Origin: Chondrosia reniformis
Taxonomy: Eukaryota > Porifera > Demospongiae > Chondrillida > Chondrillidae
Assembly: GCA_947172415.1 (NCBI GenBank)
Contig: OX359198.1
Location: 5,363,401-5,427,400, forward strand
Direction of reading: 5' to 3'
DNA: 64,000 bases
The notes beneath the pieces are model-generated. The model ran no database searches, was not told the origin of the DNA, and saw only the letters and a list, made by a program, of their open reading frames with translations. Shown here piece after piece: positions 34,301 to 45,000 of this stretch. The translations under genes and the position numbers were made by a program. How positions within the stretch are numbered: position 1 is the stretch's first letter; each line of letters starts with the position of its first letter.

Positions 34301-35309
34301 ACATCCACACCTTTCTGAGAGTGATATACTCTCACTGTGTAAGAATCTCTCTTCCACAGGACATGTACTGTTTATGGAACAGAATCAAGATCCGAGAAAG
34401 GGTTGGCTAATTCTACAACTTGAACAGATCCTTCACAGAGTATATGGAACTGTCTTTACTGAAATAGCTCCAAATATGGGTAACAAGCTTGGGCTTGTAC
34501 ATGTTGACCAGATAACAAAAGTACTTCCAGAATTTGAACAAGATCTCATTGTGTCACTCTTAACTAGTATGGACTTCTGTCACGAGGTTGATCCTCTCCT
34601 ATTCCAAAGTGGAATACTCCCTCCCAATAAGGAAGAAGGTTGGCTATTCTTTCCATCTTTGGTCACTGCTAAACCGACCACTTACTTCCCACAAGTAGAC
34701 TCCAGTTCAGAACACAAGTATCTCTGCTGGCAAGTCAATACACTAAGAACAAAGTTCTTTTCTCCTCGTCTACTTCAGACAATTCTTCTTCATCTCGCTA
34801 CCCACCAAACTGTCTTCAAACGTGACAAGCCCTCAAGAAGTGAGGAGGTGTCATTGCAAGTGAAAGAACACTGCTGTATTCTGTGGTGGAACGGCATTAC
34901 CTGGCAGACAACAAGTGGTGTTGATGTAGTGGTCCAGCTCTTTGACAACACCATTGCTCAAGTCATTGCCAGAATACCGCATGAAGTGGATCCATCAATT
35001 CTAGTGAATTGTCTATCATCAGTAGCAGCTGATATCCTTAGAACTGTCAATGAACTGTATCCAGACCTGCTGCCTCATTTAGAAGCTTACATCATTGACT
35101 GTACAGGCTATATGGAACTTTGTACTAATCCAAGATGTCCTAACCCTAATGAGAAGTTTCCAATATCGGACATTGCAAGCATTCTGTCAATCTCAGGAAA
35201 TGACAACCCATTTTGCCAATCACTAACCAATGAAACTGAACACCCAAGAAATAAATCAATTAGGGAACTCTTTTGTGGATTCATTCCTTCACTGGCAACA
35301 ATCATCTAA
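31338..35309 (+). CDS. Ankyrin-Roc-COR protein, copy 2 (1323 aa, ends at an early TAA)
   Basis: A single exon from ATG 31338. It holds divergent N-terminal ankyrin repeats and then about five 68-residue ankyrin-pair units (against 48 in copy 1). A Roc domain follows with P-loop GHAHSGKST near residue 753, TAGIEPVSF and DFAGQHDYHG, then the COR-like region. The frame stops at TAA 35307-35309, where copies 1 and 3 read CAG. Beyond the stop the same frame stays open to a good donor at 35542, and downstream exons follow in phase (see next entry). The protein as read lacks the Death domain, repeat linker and CARD-like tail. It may be a functional short form, a young pseudogene, or an assembly error; I cannot tell from sequence. 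Head-to-head with MCU A. Confidence 0.85.
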   Translation: MSLSKACTKGDFEKVAQLIKEGCNIEEQVRYSHPKWKVTDKPVRKCTPLIIASSEGHFAIVRQLISAGANVHAKDGCPGRRRTALHYACQRGYLSIAVILLDNGSRPNEPDDCGQQTPLMCAIAFGHEDIALELISRLSGDEVGVKDSEGHSALYYAHRKTFSKCTELLLSKMDQGDEEDREVIDARAFVEDYKEKILCRACKEGDLDKVKLLIREGYDIEEQVEYVHQSLFTYRHTLQKCTPLTIASSEGHVDIVRELIRAGASMHNNEEVAGADIHLKSKKDGRTALHIACAKGHLKCAQLLLDAGSRLNEADDYDNLTPLILAAGFGHEEVVSELLQKGADIHVKSKEHGRTALHIACVEGHLKCAQLLLDAGSRLNEADDSDNLTPLILAALFRHEEVVSKLLQRGADVHVKSKEHGRTALHSACKKGHPKCAQLLLDAGSRLNVADDYDKLTPLILAAHFEHKEVVSELLQRGADIHVKSKEHGRSALHIACEKGHLKCAQLLLDAGSRLNEADDYDNLTPLILAAGFGHEEVVSELLQKGADIHVKSKEHGRTALHIACVEGHLKCAQLLLDAGSRLDEVDDHDNMTPLILAAGFGHEEVVSKLLQRGADIHVKSKERGRTALHIACVKGHLKCAQLLIDAGSRLNEPDDYGNAPLHLCVYRYDTVLWLIKRGCNVSAKNKKGLSALDVVAGNIPLGTSLEIVKRYYPTMRLLITAGGNLTLNTVHVGVKQMVKDEAISFKKIICVIGHAHSGKSTLIAALRNEGTSTFGKMIKRLQKVANITERTAGIEPVSFKSQKYGEATFFDFAGQHDYHGPHQTFLEALVERPGITLSVFLLVKATEEEAVMLQQMTRWLQPLSWIIPSSCFIQVTVVGSFADQVKDFEEAKQKIRRCCQSVFKGDILNIKNIVYTNSVLLDCRWIHSDGIEEISKLLQQSQVTASFLTPSEDKPYNVHWVLHHLREVNQSALSTDQFSQWLNLRMLHPHLSESDILSLCKNLSSTGHVLFMEQNQDPRKGWLILQLEQILHRVYGTVFTEIAPNMGNKLGLVHVDQITKVLPEFEQDLIVSLLTSMDFCHEVDPLLFQSGILPPNKEEGWLFFPSLVTAKPTTYFPQVDSSSEHKYLCWQVNTLRTKFFSPRLLQTILLHLATHQTVFKRDKPSRSEEVSLQVKEHCCILWWNGITWQTTSGVDVVVQLFDNTIAQVIARIPHEVDPSILVNCLSSVAADILRTVNELYPDLLPHLEAYIIDCTGYMELCTNPRCPNPNEKFPISDIASILSISGNDNPFCQSLTNETEHPRNKSIRELFCGFIPSLATII

Positions 35310-36978
35310 ATGGATCCTCACAAAATGGTCCCTTTATCAGAGTCTAGTACAAGTGTTAGTCTAAGGTTAATGCAAAATCCTTTGACTTACAATTTTAGCG
35401 CTGATCCAAGTGTTACTTTAGAGGATAATCTTCTAGTAGACAGTAACAGATCAGTCAATCAAGATGGGTTAACCTCTACTCATCTTAGACATGTTACAGG
35501 TAGACCAAGTGACCATCCCTCCTTACAAGAAAGGACAACATGTAAGTATATGTAGTTTTGATTATTTTATTGTGTTATTATTCATTAGTAGATAATACAT
35601 ATAATCATTGTAGAAGAGGTTGACTGATTTCGTGCATCCAAAAATAGTTGGCTTGACCTATGTATATAGCAGTTACTGTACTTTGCTAAAACATTGAAAT
35701 TTAAGTCATTTGAGTGTTGTAATTGCTCAGTTGTATGACATATCTATTATAGAGACAATCTTTCATAAAGCAACTTTTATGTGGCTAAATGTATTCATTT
35801 ATTAGGTGTCACATCTGCAAAGGGTCTACTTGACGCTGTACCAGGTCCTCATGAGGTCACTCCTCATTCCTCAGCTGCAGTACCTGATCCAGGGGAGGTC
35901 ACTCCTCATTCCTCAGCTGCAGTACCTGATCCAGGGGAGGTCACTCTTCTTTCCTCAGCTGCAGTATCTGATCCTCGGGAGGTCACTCCTCTTTCCTCAG
36001 CTGCAGTACCTGATCCTCGGGAGATCACTCCTCATTCCTCAGCTGCAGTACCTGATCCAGGGGAGGTCACTTCTCATTCCTCAGTTGCAGTACCTGATCC
36101 TCGGGAGATCACTCCTCATACCTCAGCTGCCGTACCTGATCCATGGGAGGTCACTCCTCATTTCTCACCTGCAGTACCTGATCCATGGGAGATCACTCCT
36201 CATTCCTCAGCTGCAGTACCTGATCCTCGGGAGGTCATTCCTCATTCCTCAGCTGCAGTACCTGATCCATGGGAGGTCACTCCTCATTCCTCAGCTACAG
36301 TACCTGATCCAGGGGAGGTCACAAATAGAAGTATTTTAGCTACAAATGAGAAATTCAATACTGAAGCAATTACTCAACAGAGAGTTGAATCCTTCATTTC
36401 TTCTCCAAGCTTCCATGACTTTCTCCATAATTCATGTGATGTGAGAAGAATAGCTACCAAACTGCATGCCCTTAAAGCTATTAGCAGGGAAGAACTGGAC
36501 ACAATGGAACCTCTTGCAAACTTACGTAAAGCTAACTCAAGTCTGTACTTTTCTTTAACAAGAAATTTAAGTGTTACTCGGCTTCAACTTGTTTCAGAAG
36601 CATTGACATTTGATGCTTTTCATGAGAGTCATCAAATTTTAGCAAAGAGAATTAACAAGTTTGTTAAAGGTATACACAGTATGTACAATGTCATATACAT
36701 ACGTATTTTAAATGTTTATAATATCTTATCATATTCTTTGAGAGGTTTGCCTCTTATTACAATTATTTTTTCTATAAACAGATTACCCAGCAGAAGATGG
36801 AAAAGAAGACATTATCCATAACAGTGATAGTGTTATGCTAAGGAGTAGCGTGTTTAGTGGTTCAGCAGTCACTTCAGTTCCACATCACATTTTAAGAACA
36901 GATTCTGATCAGACGACTGTCACACTTACTCCATCAGTAGACACATCAGCTGATGATCAACTTACAACAAAGACATAA
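35310..36978 (+). pseudogene. Stranded 3' exons of ankyrin gene 2 (repeat linker and CARD-like tail)
   Basis: After the TAA the reading frame continues to 35541, then 35806-36669 and 36782-36978. Adding these to the first exon gives 5265 nt, exactly divisible by three with one internal stop. Exon 35806-36669 encodes eleven 14-residue repeats and the CARD-like region; 36782-36978 gives the shared end (ADDQLTTKT). No Death exon is found between 35310 and 35806. Sequence 35345-35541 has no match in copies 1 and 3. Whether it is translated by readthrough or alternative splicing is unknown. Confidence 0.7.
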
Positions 36979-37934
36979 ATCTTGTTGAAAAACTGCCACA
37001 CTAGAGATTGCACAACTCATAGGGTGAGTACAGGTTGGCTTACTATTCTTTGATTGCTGTATGTAAACTTTCTTTATTTCATTTCTTTCCATTAGATCTC
37101 GTTCTCTTCATTGTCCATGCATCAACTTTATGTGACTAATTAAGGCATTTCATTCAAATAAAATTTTAAATAGTTATTTTAAGTGTTTAGCATTAGAAAT
37201 AAATATTTTTTCTAAATTATGCATTGTCAATTAACTTTTTAATATTTTGATGTAGCTGAATTTATATACAGTGTGTACAAACAGTGATTTTAAATTTTAA
37301 ATTAAATTCTGGTTCCAGGACCTTTAATACTGATGTGTGTAAATATGTATATATAGTAATGCTGTCAACAGCTATTTTTTATTCTTTGAATACTGTAACA
37401 ATGCGTATATTGCAGTAACATGCATTCAGCAATAAACCAAAATATGGATCAGTATACATATATCACTAATTATATAATATGGAGAGTTTTTATTCTCAGC
37501 ATTTTATGTAGAATCTCATATGATCATATGAATCTTCCTAAGTGGATATGTTTTGAATTTCAACCAGAGAGAAGTTAACCAATTAATGTATATAACTACA
37601 TGCATGTGTATATATAATATATAGCCTCAAGTATACATGTCACTATGTATATACGTACGTACATATACTCTCATACAATCTCTCATAAGCTGAAGTAATT
37701 AATTAAAAAATGGCTGATGCTTCACAATCTTTCCATTGTACAATCTCTATAAACTATATTCATTGCTGTCTTTCAGTATATTGTAACTAAAACCATTTAT
37801 ATTGTCAACATGTACACTGACATAAATTATGGAAATAAGTATATATATACTAAAACAGTACTTTAATCTATTTGTATGTCACCTTATATGTACTTATATA
37901 CTATTATTAAAGCATCTTAATCAAGATGCCTATT

Positions 37935-40803
37935 TTAATTCTGTTGTCTGCGTGGTAACTGTGGCAGGTTGAGTTGCAGTGGATCATGGAGCTTCTTCAA
38001 CTCGGTCTCCACCTTAGAAAGAGTGTTCTTCATGTGGTTGTACCTGACATTCAAAGTGAAAGAAAAACAAGCTTGCACTCTATACTGCCAAAAGAATAAG
38101 CTACCACTCTTATAATAAAAGGCCACTTTATCCAATTACAAATGCAATGTATTGGATTATATATAAGTTTTCCCATAATGTGGACATTGAGGCAATAATT
38201 ATTAACTAAAAGGTAATTATTATCACAATGTAGATATAATAATCAAGAAATTAAAAATTAAAGACAAAAAGATAAAAAAGATGGTAGTAAAATTTGTTTC
38301 AATACTATTGCAATGGCATTTTTTGACAATCAAAATAGACTTTAAGATGCCCTCCAATTAGGTAACAATAACCTGGCCCAAAATGGAATGAGGTATTACA
38401 GCTCTAAAGGAGAGTACACTAGTACCAATACAATATATACATATTATATACATATATTCCTGGTATGTACCCTTTTAGTATAGTATATACGTATATACAA
38501 TAAATGTATAATACCTCTACGAGTAGTATATAACCCATAACTCACTTCTCAACATCAAACTGTTTGCTTTTCGCTGCTTTGTGAAGCCTAAACAGTTGGA
38601 TCCTATCCTTGGCATCAGGGTAGGTGTACTCCTGTCTAGTGAGCACATAGTAGGCGTACATGGCCATCAGCGTGCCGTAGGTGGCGAAATAGGTCACCGG
38701 TTCCATAATATCCCACGAGTAGTCCACCCATGTGAGACGGGCAAAGAATCCAAACTGTATCGACATGGCACCCAGACCTATGGCGGAGCAACAAACATGA
38801 ACTTATAGAGAAGACTAAAAGAAGACTAGAAGATTGGAGAAGGTGAGAGAAGACTGGAGAGGATTGGAAAAGACTTACTGAACTAGAAACACACTTGGAT
38901 TAAGCAAAGATAACTTGATACTGATTTGGAATTAGAGATTGAGAGGGACAGAAGTCAAAAGTCATTTGAAGAGACTGATATTATACTGAAGCTGCATTAC
39001 TTCTTAGTACACATTACTCAATGTCCCAAGGAGAATAACTGACTTCCTACACATATTTGAGACTGAGTCTTCTAATTCATATGAATGAGGATAGATGAGT
39101 CATACGACCTACCCAGCCACAGTAGTTTGTTGGTCTGACTGGAAGACTTCTTCATAATCTCTTCAAACTCCCTCTCAAGTGGCTCCAAGTCAGCCTTCAG
39201 CTCCTCAACCTGTCCCTCCAGCTCCCTCTTCTTGCCCAACTGGTGCTGGTCAATATTCAATGAAGTATACAACTTATGGATCATATTCTTGACATCATCT
39301 AAGCCTTGAGTTCCATCCAAAGGAGCCTGAACTATACGTAGTACATCAAAAATGTCAATATACAAACTGTACAATCACCAAATCAATCCATGAACAGCAT
39401 AGCACCTTGACGGGTCAGATTAACACACACAAGAGAGTGTACAGGTTGAGTCAACTACATGCTGTATAAAGGAGTGCCATATGTCTCACATCTGGCAGTG
39501 AGGGGACAGTGAACAGAGTCTGAAGTAGGGGAACATACAGAATATCCATCACTTGTGCTATCAGTCTTTGAACCTTGTGAACAGTCACCTCTCTAGGACG
39601 GTCACCTCTCTAGGACGGTCACCTCTCTGGGACAGTCACCTCTCTAGGACAGTCACCTCTCTAGGACAGTCATTTCATAATGCTTCAATTGAGTCTCAAA
39701 AATTCATATTTTGTGTACTTTTAAATTAGGGCTTGACATTATATATTGTCATAAAGAGCCTAGCCAATAATTTACTGCTGAATAATTAATACATTAGGGG
39801 GATTCACAAATATCCAGATCAAGAAAAAGACAAAGATTCCCAGGGTCACCTATTTGCGTCTCCAAGTGACTTACCATCCAGTGGCACTGTTACTCTGTAT
39901 CGTGTTTCATTAATGACAATGTCAAAGTCATTTCGTAATAGTATGTCTATCCCTGTTGCTCCAGCAACCCTGTTTCCCTCCAATGTATAAATGGCTGCCC
40001 TTTCAATTCCTCCATCCTCCTCCTGTATACTGTACAGGAAGTCATTAACTGTGTCAGAGAGAGGCTTCAAAGTAAACTCGCACGACTCCTGTCGAGAAGG
40101 AAGTGGAACATTAGCCACAGGAAACCCATTGCGAGTGAATATTGTAGCTAGGAGGGGAAAGACAAAAGCAGTCATATTATTAAAAGTTCTCAGAACGTAG
40201 CTAAAATTTCTAATACATTGTAATGTAATGTAAAGGTTCAATAGGCATTATGTACGTATACTGGGTACCTCATAGCCATTGCCTACTTTACAGTCCCAAA
40301 TAAACAGGAAGTTTAAAAAATGACTGAAGTAGCTGATACTACCTAAGTAGTTACTAGTATGCACGTGTGTTAAAGGGACTCTTAATATAGAATGCTCAGT
40401 AGTCATTGAGATGATTTGGTATACAGACCTCTCTGGATTGGTAGTACGTATATAACCTGAATTATTGCACATCGTAATAATATTTAAGTTTAACATGAAA
40501 CCAATAGTAAGTCAATTAGTACACCTCAGCCTTGCACACCTCTTATGCATGATTGGCAATATCTATTAAACACATGGTCTTCAATAGGTTAACAAGAGCT
40601 TGCGTCTGATCTACACCTCTAAAAATATGAACAGTGAGTAAATGTGTACTACATACAACCTAGACGTACGTACCTCCTTCACTGTTGTACGCGTGGGAGG
40701 TAAGGAAGCGATCCAGAGGTACAACCTACAAGACAACGTTACATGTCACTACACATCAGATGGGGTACCTAGGGCGAAACTCTCTGCCTCCAGTGATACT
40801 CAT
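37935..40803 (-). CDS. MCU: Mitochondrial calcium uniporter pore subunit, copy B
   Basis: Exons 39875-40147, 39113-39331, 38546-38777 and 37935-38043 have the same lengths as in copy A (273, 219, 232, 109 nt). The encoded domains match almost residue for residue, including [10 protein letters not shown]; a difference visible in the N-terminal domain is GIDILLR in place of GVDILLR. The tentative 5' exons correspond to those of copy A, with ATG at 40803. No stop or frameshift is seen, so the gene looks functional. It lacks a stretch of intron that A and C share (27534-27600 in A), and its minisatellite is only about 5 units long. Converges on ankyrin gene 2. Confidence 0.92.
39580..39675 (+). 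repeat. 17-bp minisatellite, short version in MCU B intron
   Basis: About five CACCTCTCTAGGACAGT-type units at the same intron position as the long arrays in copies A and C. Confidence 0.9.
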
Positions 40804-40847
40804 TCACAGTCTGTTTTGATGGAATTCAAGTTAGTTATTTCAATATA

Positions 40848-41060
40848 ATGAATAAGATGTTAAAACCATCTGATCTACACCGGTACTCTACTAGCGGAAT
40901 GAAGGAGAATCTTCCCAAAATTTTGACTACTTACGGCAAATTTTCCTTTTCGAGTATGGCAGCCTCAATGTGGAATAGATTACCTGGAGAGATACTAACA
41001 AATGGCAATTATGGAACTTTTATTAGACATTGTATCAGCTTTAAAACTGTTTAGTATACT
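40848..41060 (+). mobile_element. LINE 3'-end relic, clearer copy
   Basis: A 68-codon frame ends with GKFSFSSMAASMWNRLPGEI and a Phe-rich tail, typical of the extreme C-terminus of LINE ORF2 proteins. No reverse-transcriptase core is nearby. It is part of the duplicated unit (compare 31003-31175) and lies between MCU B and ankyrin gene 3. Confidence 0.6.
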
Positions 41061-41244
41061 CTATTTACGAGTGGAATTGCGGAATTATTCTAAATATAGC
41101 TTTTATTTTTATTTACTTGATATATATCAACAGAAAAGTGTACAGTACAGAAGGGGAAGTTATTGCATGAGTTGTACTTCCAGAAACTGATTGCCAACTC
41201 ATGTGATCAAAGAGGGGGTGTACCCTATTGATGATAATATACAA

Positions 41245-41338
41245 GGATGTTACACAGTGAAGCATTAGTTATACATGAATCATACAACACCTTCCTTGTA
41301 GGATTCATGTATAGCTAATGCTTCACTGTGTAACATCC
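41245..41338. repeat. 37-bp inverted repeat with 20-nt loop
   Basis: Left arm 41245-41281 (GGATGTTACACAGTGAAGCA...) pairs with right arm 41302-41338 at 36 of 37 positions; the one difference is a G-U-compatible change. It lies about 670 bp upstream of ankyrin gene 3. It could be a foldback transposon end pair or a microRNA-like hairpin. Confidence 0.75.
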
Positions 41339-41488
41339 CCTTCTTGTTTCTCTACTTTTTATGCCATCCCTACATCTTCACTATTTTTGTAGAAAATTTT
41401 TTAGTTTCTGTACTTTTTATGGAGCATGGGCTAGGAATTCGATTCGTATAATTAAAACCATTTTGGTTTTGCAATCTTCGACTGATTA

Positions 41489-41496
41489 TGACGTCA
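41489..41496. promoter_or_regulatory. CRE-like palindrome TGACGTCA upstream of ankyrin gene 3
   Basis: Perfect octamer about 515 bp upstream of the ATG at 42012, only in this copy of the unit. Confidence 0.3.
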
Positions 41497-42011
41497 TTAA
41501 AATGGCGACTTTATTGAGGCCTTGATTCTAGGGTCATGAAAAACCGTCGTGCTCAATAATAGCGTTATCGCTCTCGCTTCTACAAAAGAATACAGCTCGG
41601 AAAATTTGCAGTAGTTTCGTTTAACAATTAGTCCAAAAGCTTATATAGTTTTTTTGTTATGGCTGACGAAGAAGAATATGAAGACGAAAATGAGAATTTT
41701 TAAGATTTATTATTTCGCCAGCGGGACATATTCGCTTGCTTTTATTTAGAGTATGTATATTGTATATTTAGCTATACATAGCCTTGTTTTGTCGATTTTC
41801 GGCCTATTTCGGGATTTCGCTCCTATACCAATGTATGGGGAAAACGAAAAAACCGTGTCATCCTTACATAGGGAGTACGGTGATAAAGCAGAATTGCGGT
41901 ATTATTCTAAACCAGAAAAGTGTACGGCACAGAAGGGAAAGTTGTTGAATGAGTTGTACTTCCGGAAAGTGATTGAAACTCACGTGATCAAAGTGGGGCA
42001 GAGAAGAAGGC

Positions 42012-45000
42012 ATGTCTCTCAGTAAAGCTTGTGCTAAAGGAGATTTGGAAAAGGTAGCACAACTTATTAAAGAAGGATGTAACATTGAAGAACAAGTAAA
42101 GTATTCGCGCCGTGAATGGAAGGTAACTGATAAACCTGTTCGGAAATGTACGCCGCTTATTATCGCGTCCTCCGAAGGACACCTCGCTATCGTACGACAG
42201 CTTATTAGCGCCGGAGCGAACGTACATGCGAAAGACGGTTGTCCGGGAAGGCGACGGACCGCTTTACACTATGCGTGTCAAGAGGGGTATCTTAGCATAG
42301 CTGTAATCTTACTAGATAATGGCAGCAGACCGAATGAACCAGACGATTGCGGTCAGCAGACTCCCTTAATGTGTGCGATTGCTTTTGGGCACGAAGACAT
42401 TGCGTTAGAACTCATTTCCAGACTGAGCGGAGATGAGGTTGGTGTAAAGGACAGCGAAGGCCATTCAGCACTTTATTACGCACACAGAAAGACCTTCAGT
42501 AAATGTACTGAATTATTACTAAGCAAGATGGCCCAAGGTGATGAAAAAGATAGAGAAGTGATTGATGCTCGAGGGTTTGTTGGAAATTACAAAGAGAAAA
42601 TCCTTTGTAGAGCTTGTAAAGAAGGAAATTTGGATAAAGTGAAACTGCTCATCAGAGAAGGCTATGATATAGAAGAACAGGTGGAGTACTTGCATCAATG
42701 TTTCTTTACTGACAGATACATCTTACAAAAGTGTACTCCTCTTACAATAGCATCCTCAGAAGGCCATGTTGATATTGTAAGAGAGCTTATTAGGGCTGGA
42801 GCAAGCATGCATAACAATGAAGAAGTTGCAGGGGCAGATATCCATTTGAAGAGTAAGAAAGATGGCCGTACTGCTCTTCATATTGCTTGTGCCAAGGGAC
42901 ACCTGAAATGTGCTCAGTTGTTACTAGATGCTGAAAGTAAGCTGAATGAAGCAGATGATTATGATTACTGGACTCAATTAATCCTTGCTACTCTCTTTGG
43001 ACATGAAGAAGTTGTATCAGAACTTCTTCAAAGAGGGGCTGATATCCATATGAAGGGTAAGAAAGATGGCCGCACTGCTCTTCATAATGCTTGTGTTAAG
43101 GGACACCTGAAATGTGCTCAGTTGTTACTAGATGCTGGAAGTAAGCTGAATGAAGCAGATGATTATGACAACCGGACTCCATTAATCCTTGCTGCTCTCT
43201 TTGGACATGAAAAGGTTGTATCAGAACTTCTTCAAAGAGGGGCAGATATCCATGTGAAGAGTAGGGAACATGGCCGCACTGCTCTTCATAATGCTTGTGC
43301 TATGGGTGAGCTGAAATGTGCTCAGTTGTTACTAGATGCTGGAAGTAGGCTGAATGAAGGAAATGAATATGACAACTTGACTCCATTAATCCTTGCTGCT
43401 CTCTTTCGACATAAAGAAGTTGTATCAGAACTTCTTCAAAGAGGGGCAGATATCCATTTGAAGAATAAGAAAGATGGCCGTACTGCTCTTCATATTGCTT
43501 GTGAAAAGGGATACCTGAAATGTGCTCGGTTGTTACTAGATGCTGGAAGTAAGCTGAATGAAGCAGATGATTATGACAACTGGACTCCATTAATCCTTGC
43601 TGCTCTCTTTGGACATGAAGAAATTGTATCAGAACTTCTTCAAAGAGGGGCTGATATCCATATGAAGGGTAAGGAAAATGGCCGCACTGCTCTTCATATT
43701 GCTTGTAAAAAGGGAGATCTGAAATGTGCTCAGTTGTTACTAGATGCTGGAAGTAGGCTGAATGAAGCAGATGATTATGGTGATACTCCACTACACCTTT
43801 GCATTTACAGTTATTACAAAGTGCTGTGGTTAATCAAAAGAGGATGCAATGTTTCAGCAAAGAATAAGAAAGGACTTTCTGCTTTGGATGTAGTAGCTGG
43901 AAATATTCCACTTGGAACATCATTGGAAATTGTTAAAAGATACTATCCTGCAATGAGATTATTAATAACAGCTGGAGGCAGTCTTACACTAAATACTGTT
44001 CATGTTGGTGTGAAACAGATGGTGAAGGATGAGGCTATAAGCTTTAAGAAAAGCATATGTGTTATTGGACATGCTCAAAGTGGAAAGAGTACATTAATAG
44101 CTGCATTGAGGAATGAAGGTACATCAACCTTTGGAAAGATGATTAAAAGATTGCAAAAAGTTGCTAATATAACTGAAAGAACAGCTGGGATAGAACCAGT
44201 TTCATTTAAAAGTCAAAAGTATGGAGAAGCGACATTCTTTGACTTTGCAGGTCAGCATGACTACCATGGACCACACCAGACCTTCCTTGAAGCTCTAGTA
44301 GAGAGACCGGGAATCACTTTATCTGTCTTTCTCCTTGTGAAGGCAACAGAAGAAGAAGCTGTCATGTTACAACAGATGACACGATGGCTCCAGCCACTTT
44401 CATGGATCATCCCATCTTCATGCTTTATTCAGGTGACAGTAGTTGGGAGCTTTGCTGATCAAGTGAAGGACTTTGAAGAGGCCAAACAGAAGATTAGGAG
44501 ATGTTGCCAGTCTGTGTTTAAAGGAGATATTCTTAATATTAAAAATATTGTTTACACTAATTCAGTGCTGCTTGATTGTCGTTGGATTCACTCTGATGGC
44601 ATTGAGGAAATAAGTAAGCTTCTTCAACAGTCACAAGTTACTGCTTCCTTTCACACACCATCAGAGGACAAACCATATAATGTTCATTGGGTGTTACATC
44701 ACCTAAGAGAAGTCAATCAGTCTGCTTTTTCTACTGACCAATTTTCACAATGGTTAAATTTAAGGATGTTACATCCACACCTTTCTGAGAGTGATATACT
44801 CTCACTGTGTAAGAATCTCTCTTCCACAGGACATGTACTGTTTATGGAACAGAATCAAGATCCGAGAAAGGGTTGGCTAATTCTACAACTTGAACAGATC
44901 CTTCACAGAGTATATGGAACTGTCTTTACTGAAATAGCTCCAAATATATGTAACAAGCTTGGCCTTGTACATGTTGACCAGATAACAAAAGTACTTCCAG

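Larger units (their letters stand above)
41216..41914. other. Sequence between units 2 and 3, unique to this copy
   Basis: About 700 bp absent upstream of ankyrin gene 2. It is flanked by partial duplicates of the promoter-proximal sequence (41143-41215 and 41926-42000). It contains a strong hairpin (41245-41338), a CRE octamer (41489-41496), and a tiny ATG frame at 41659 for 14 acidic residues. I recognise no gene. It could be inserted DNA or a duplication junction. Confidence 0.5.

Noticed and set aside
25183..36339. Second open frame across the 42-bp repeats (Leu-Ile-Pro-Gln-Leu periodicity)
   Set aside because: 42 is divisible by three, so other frames also stay open. Only the PHSSAAVPDP frame continues into conserved exons.
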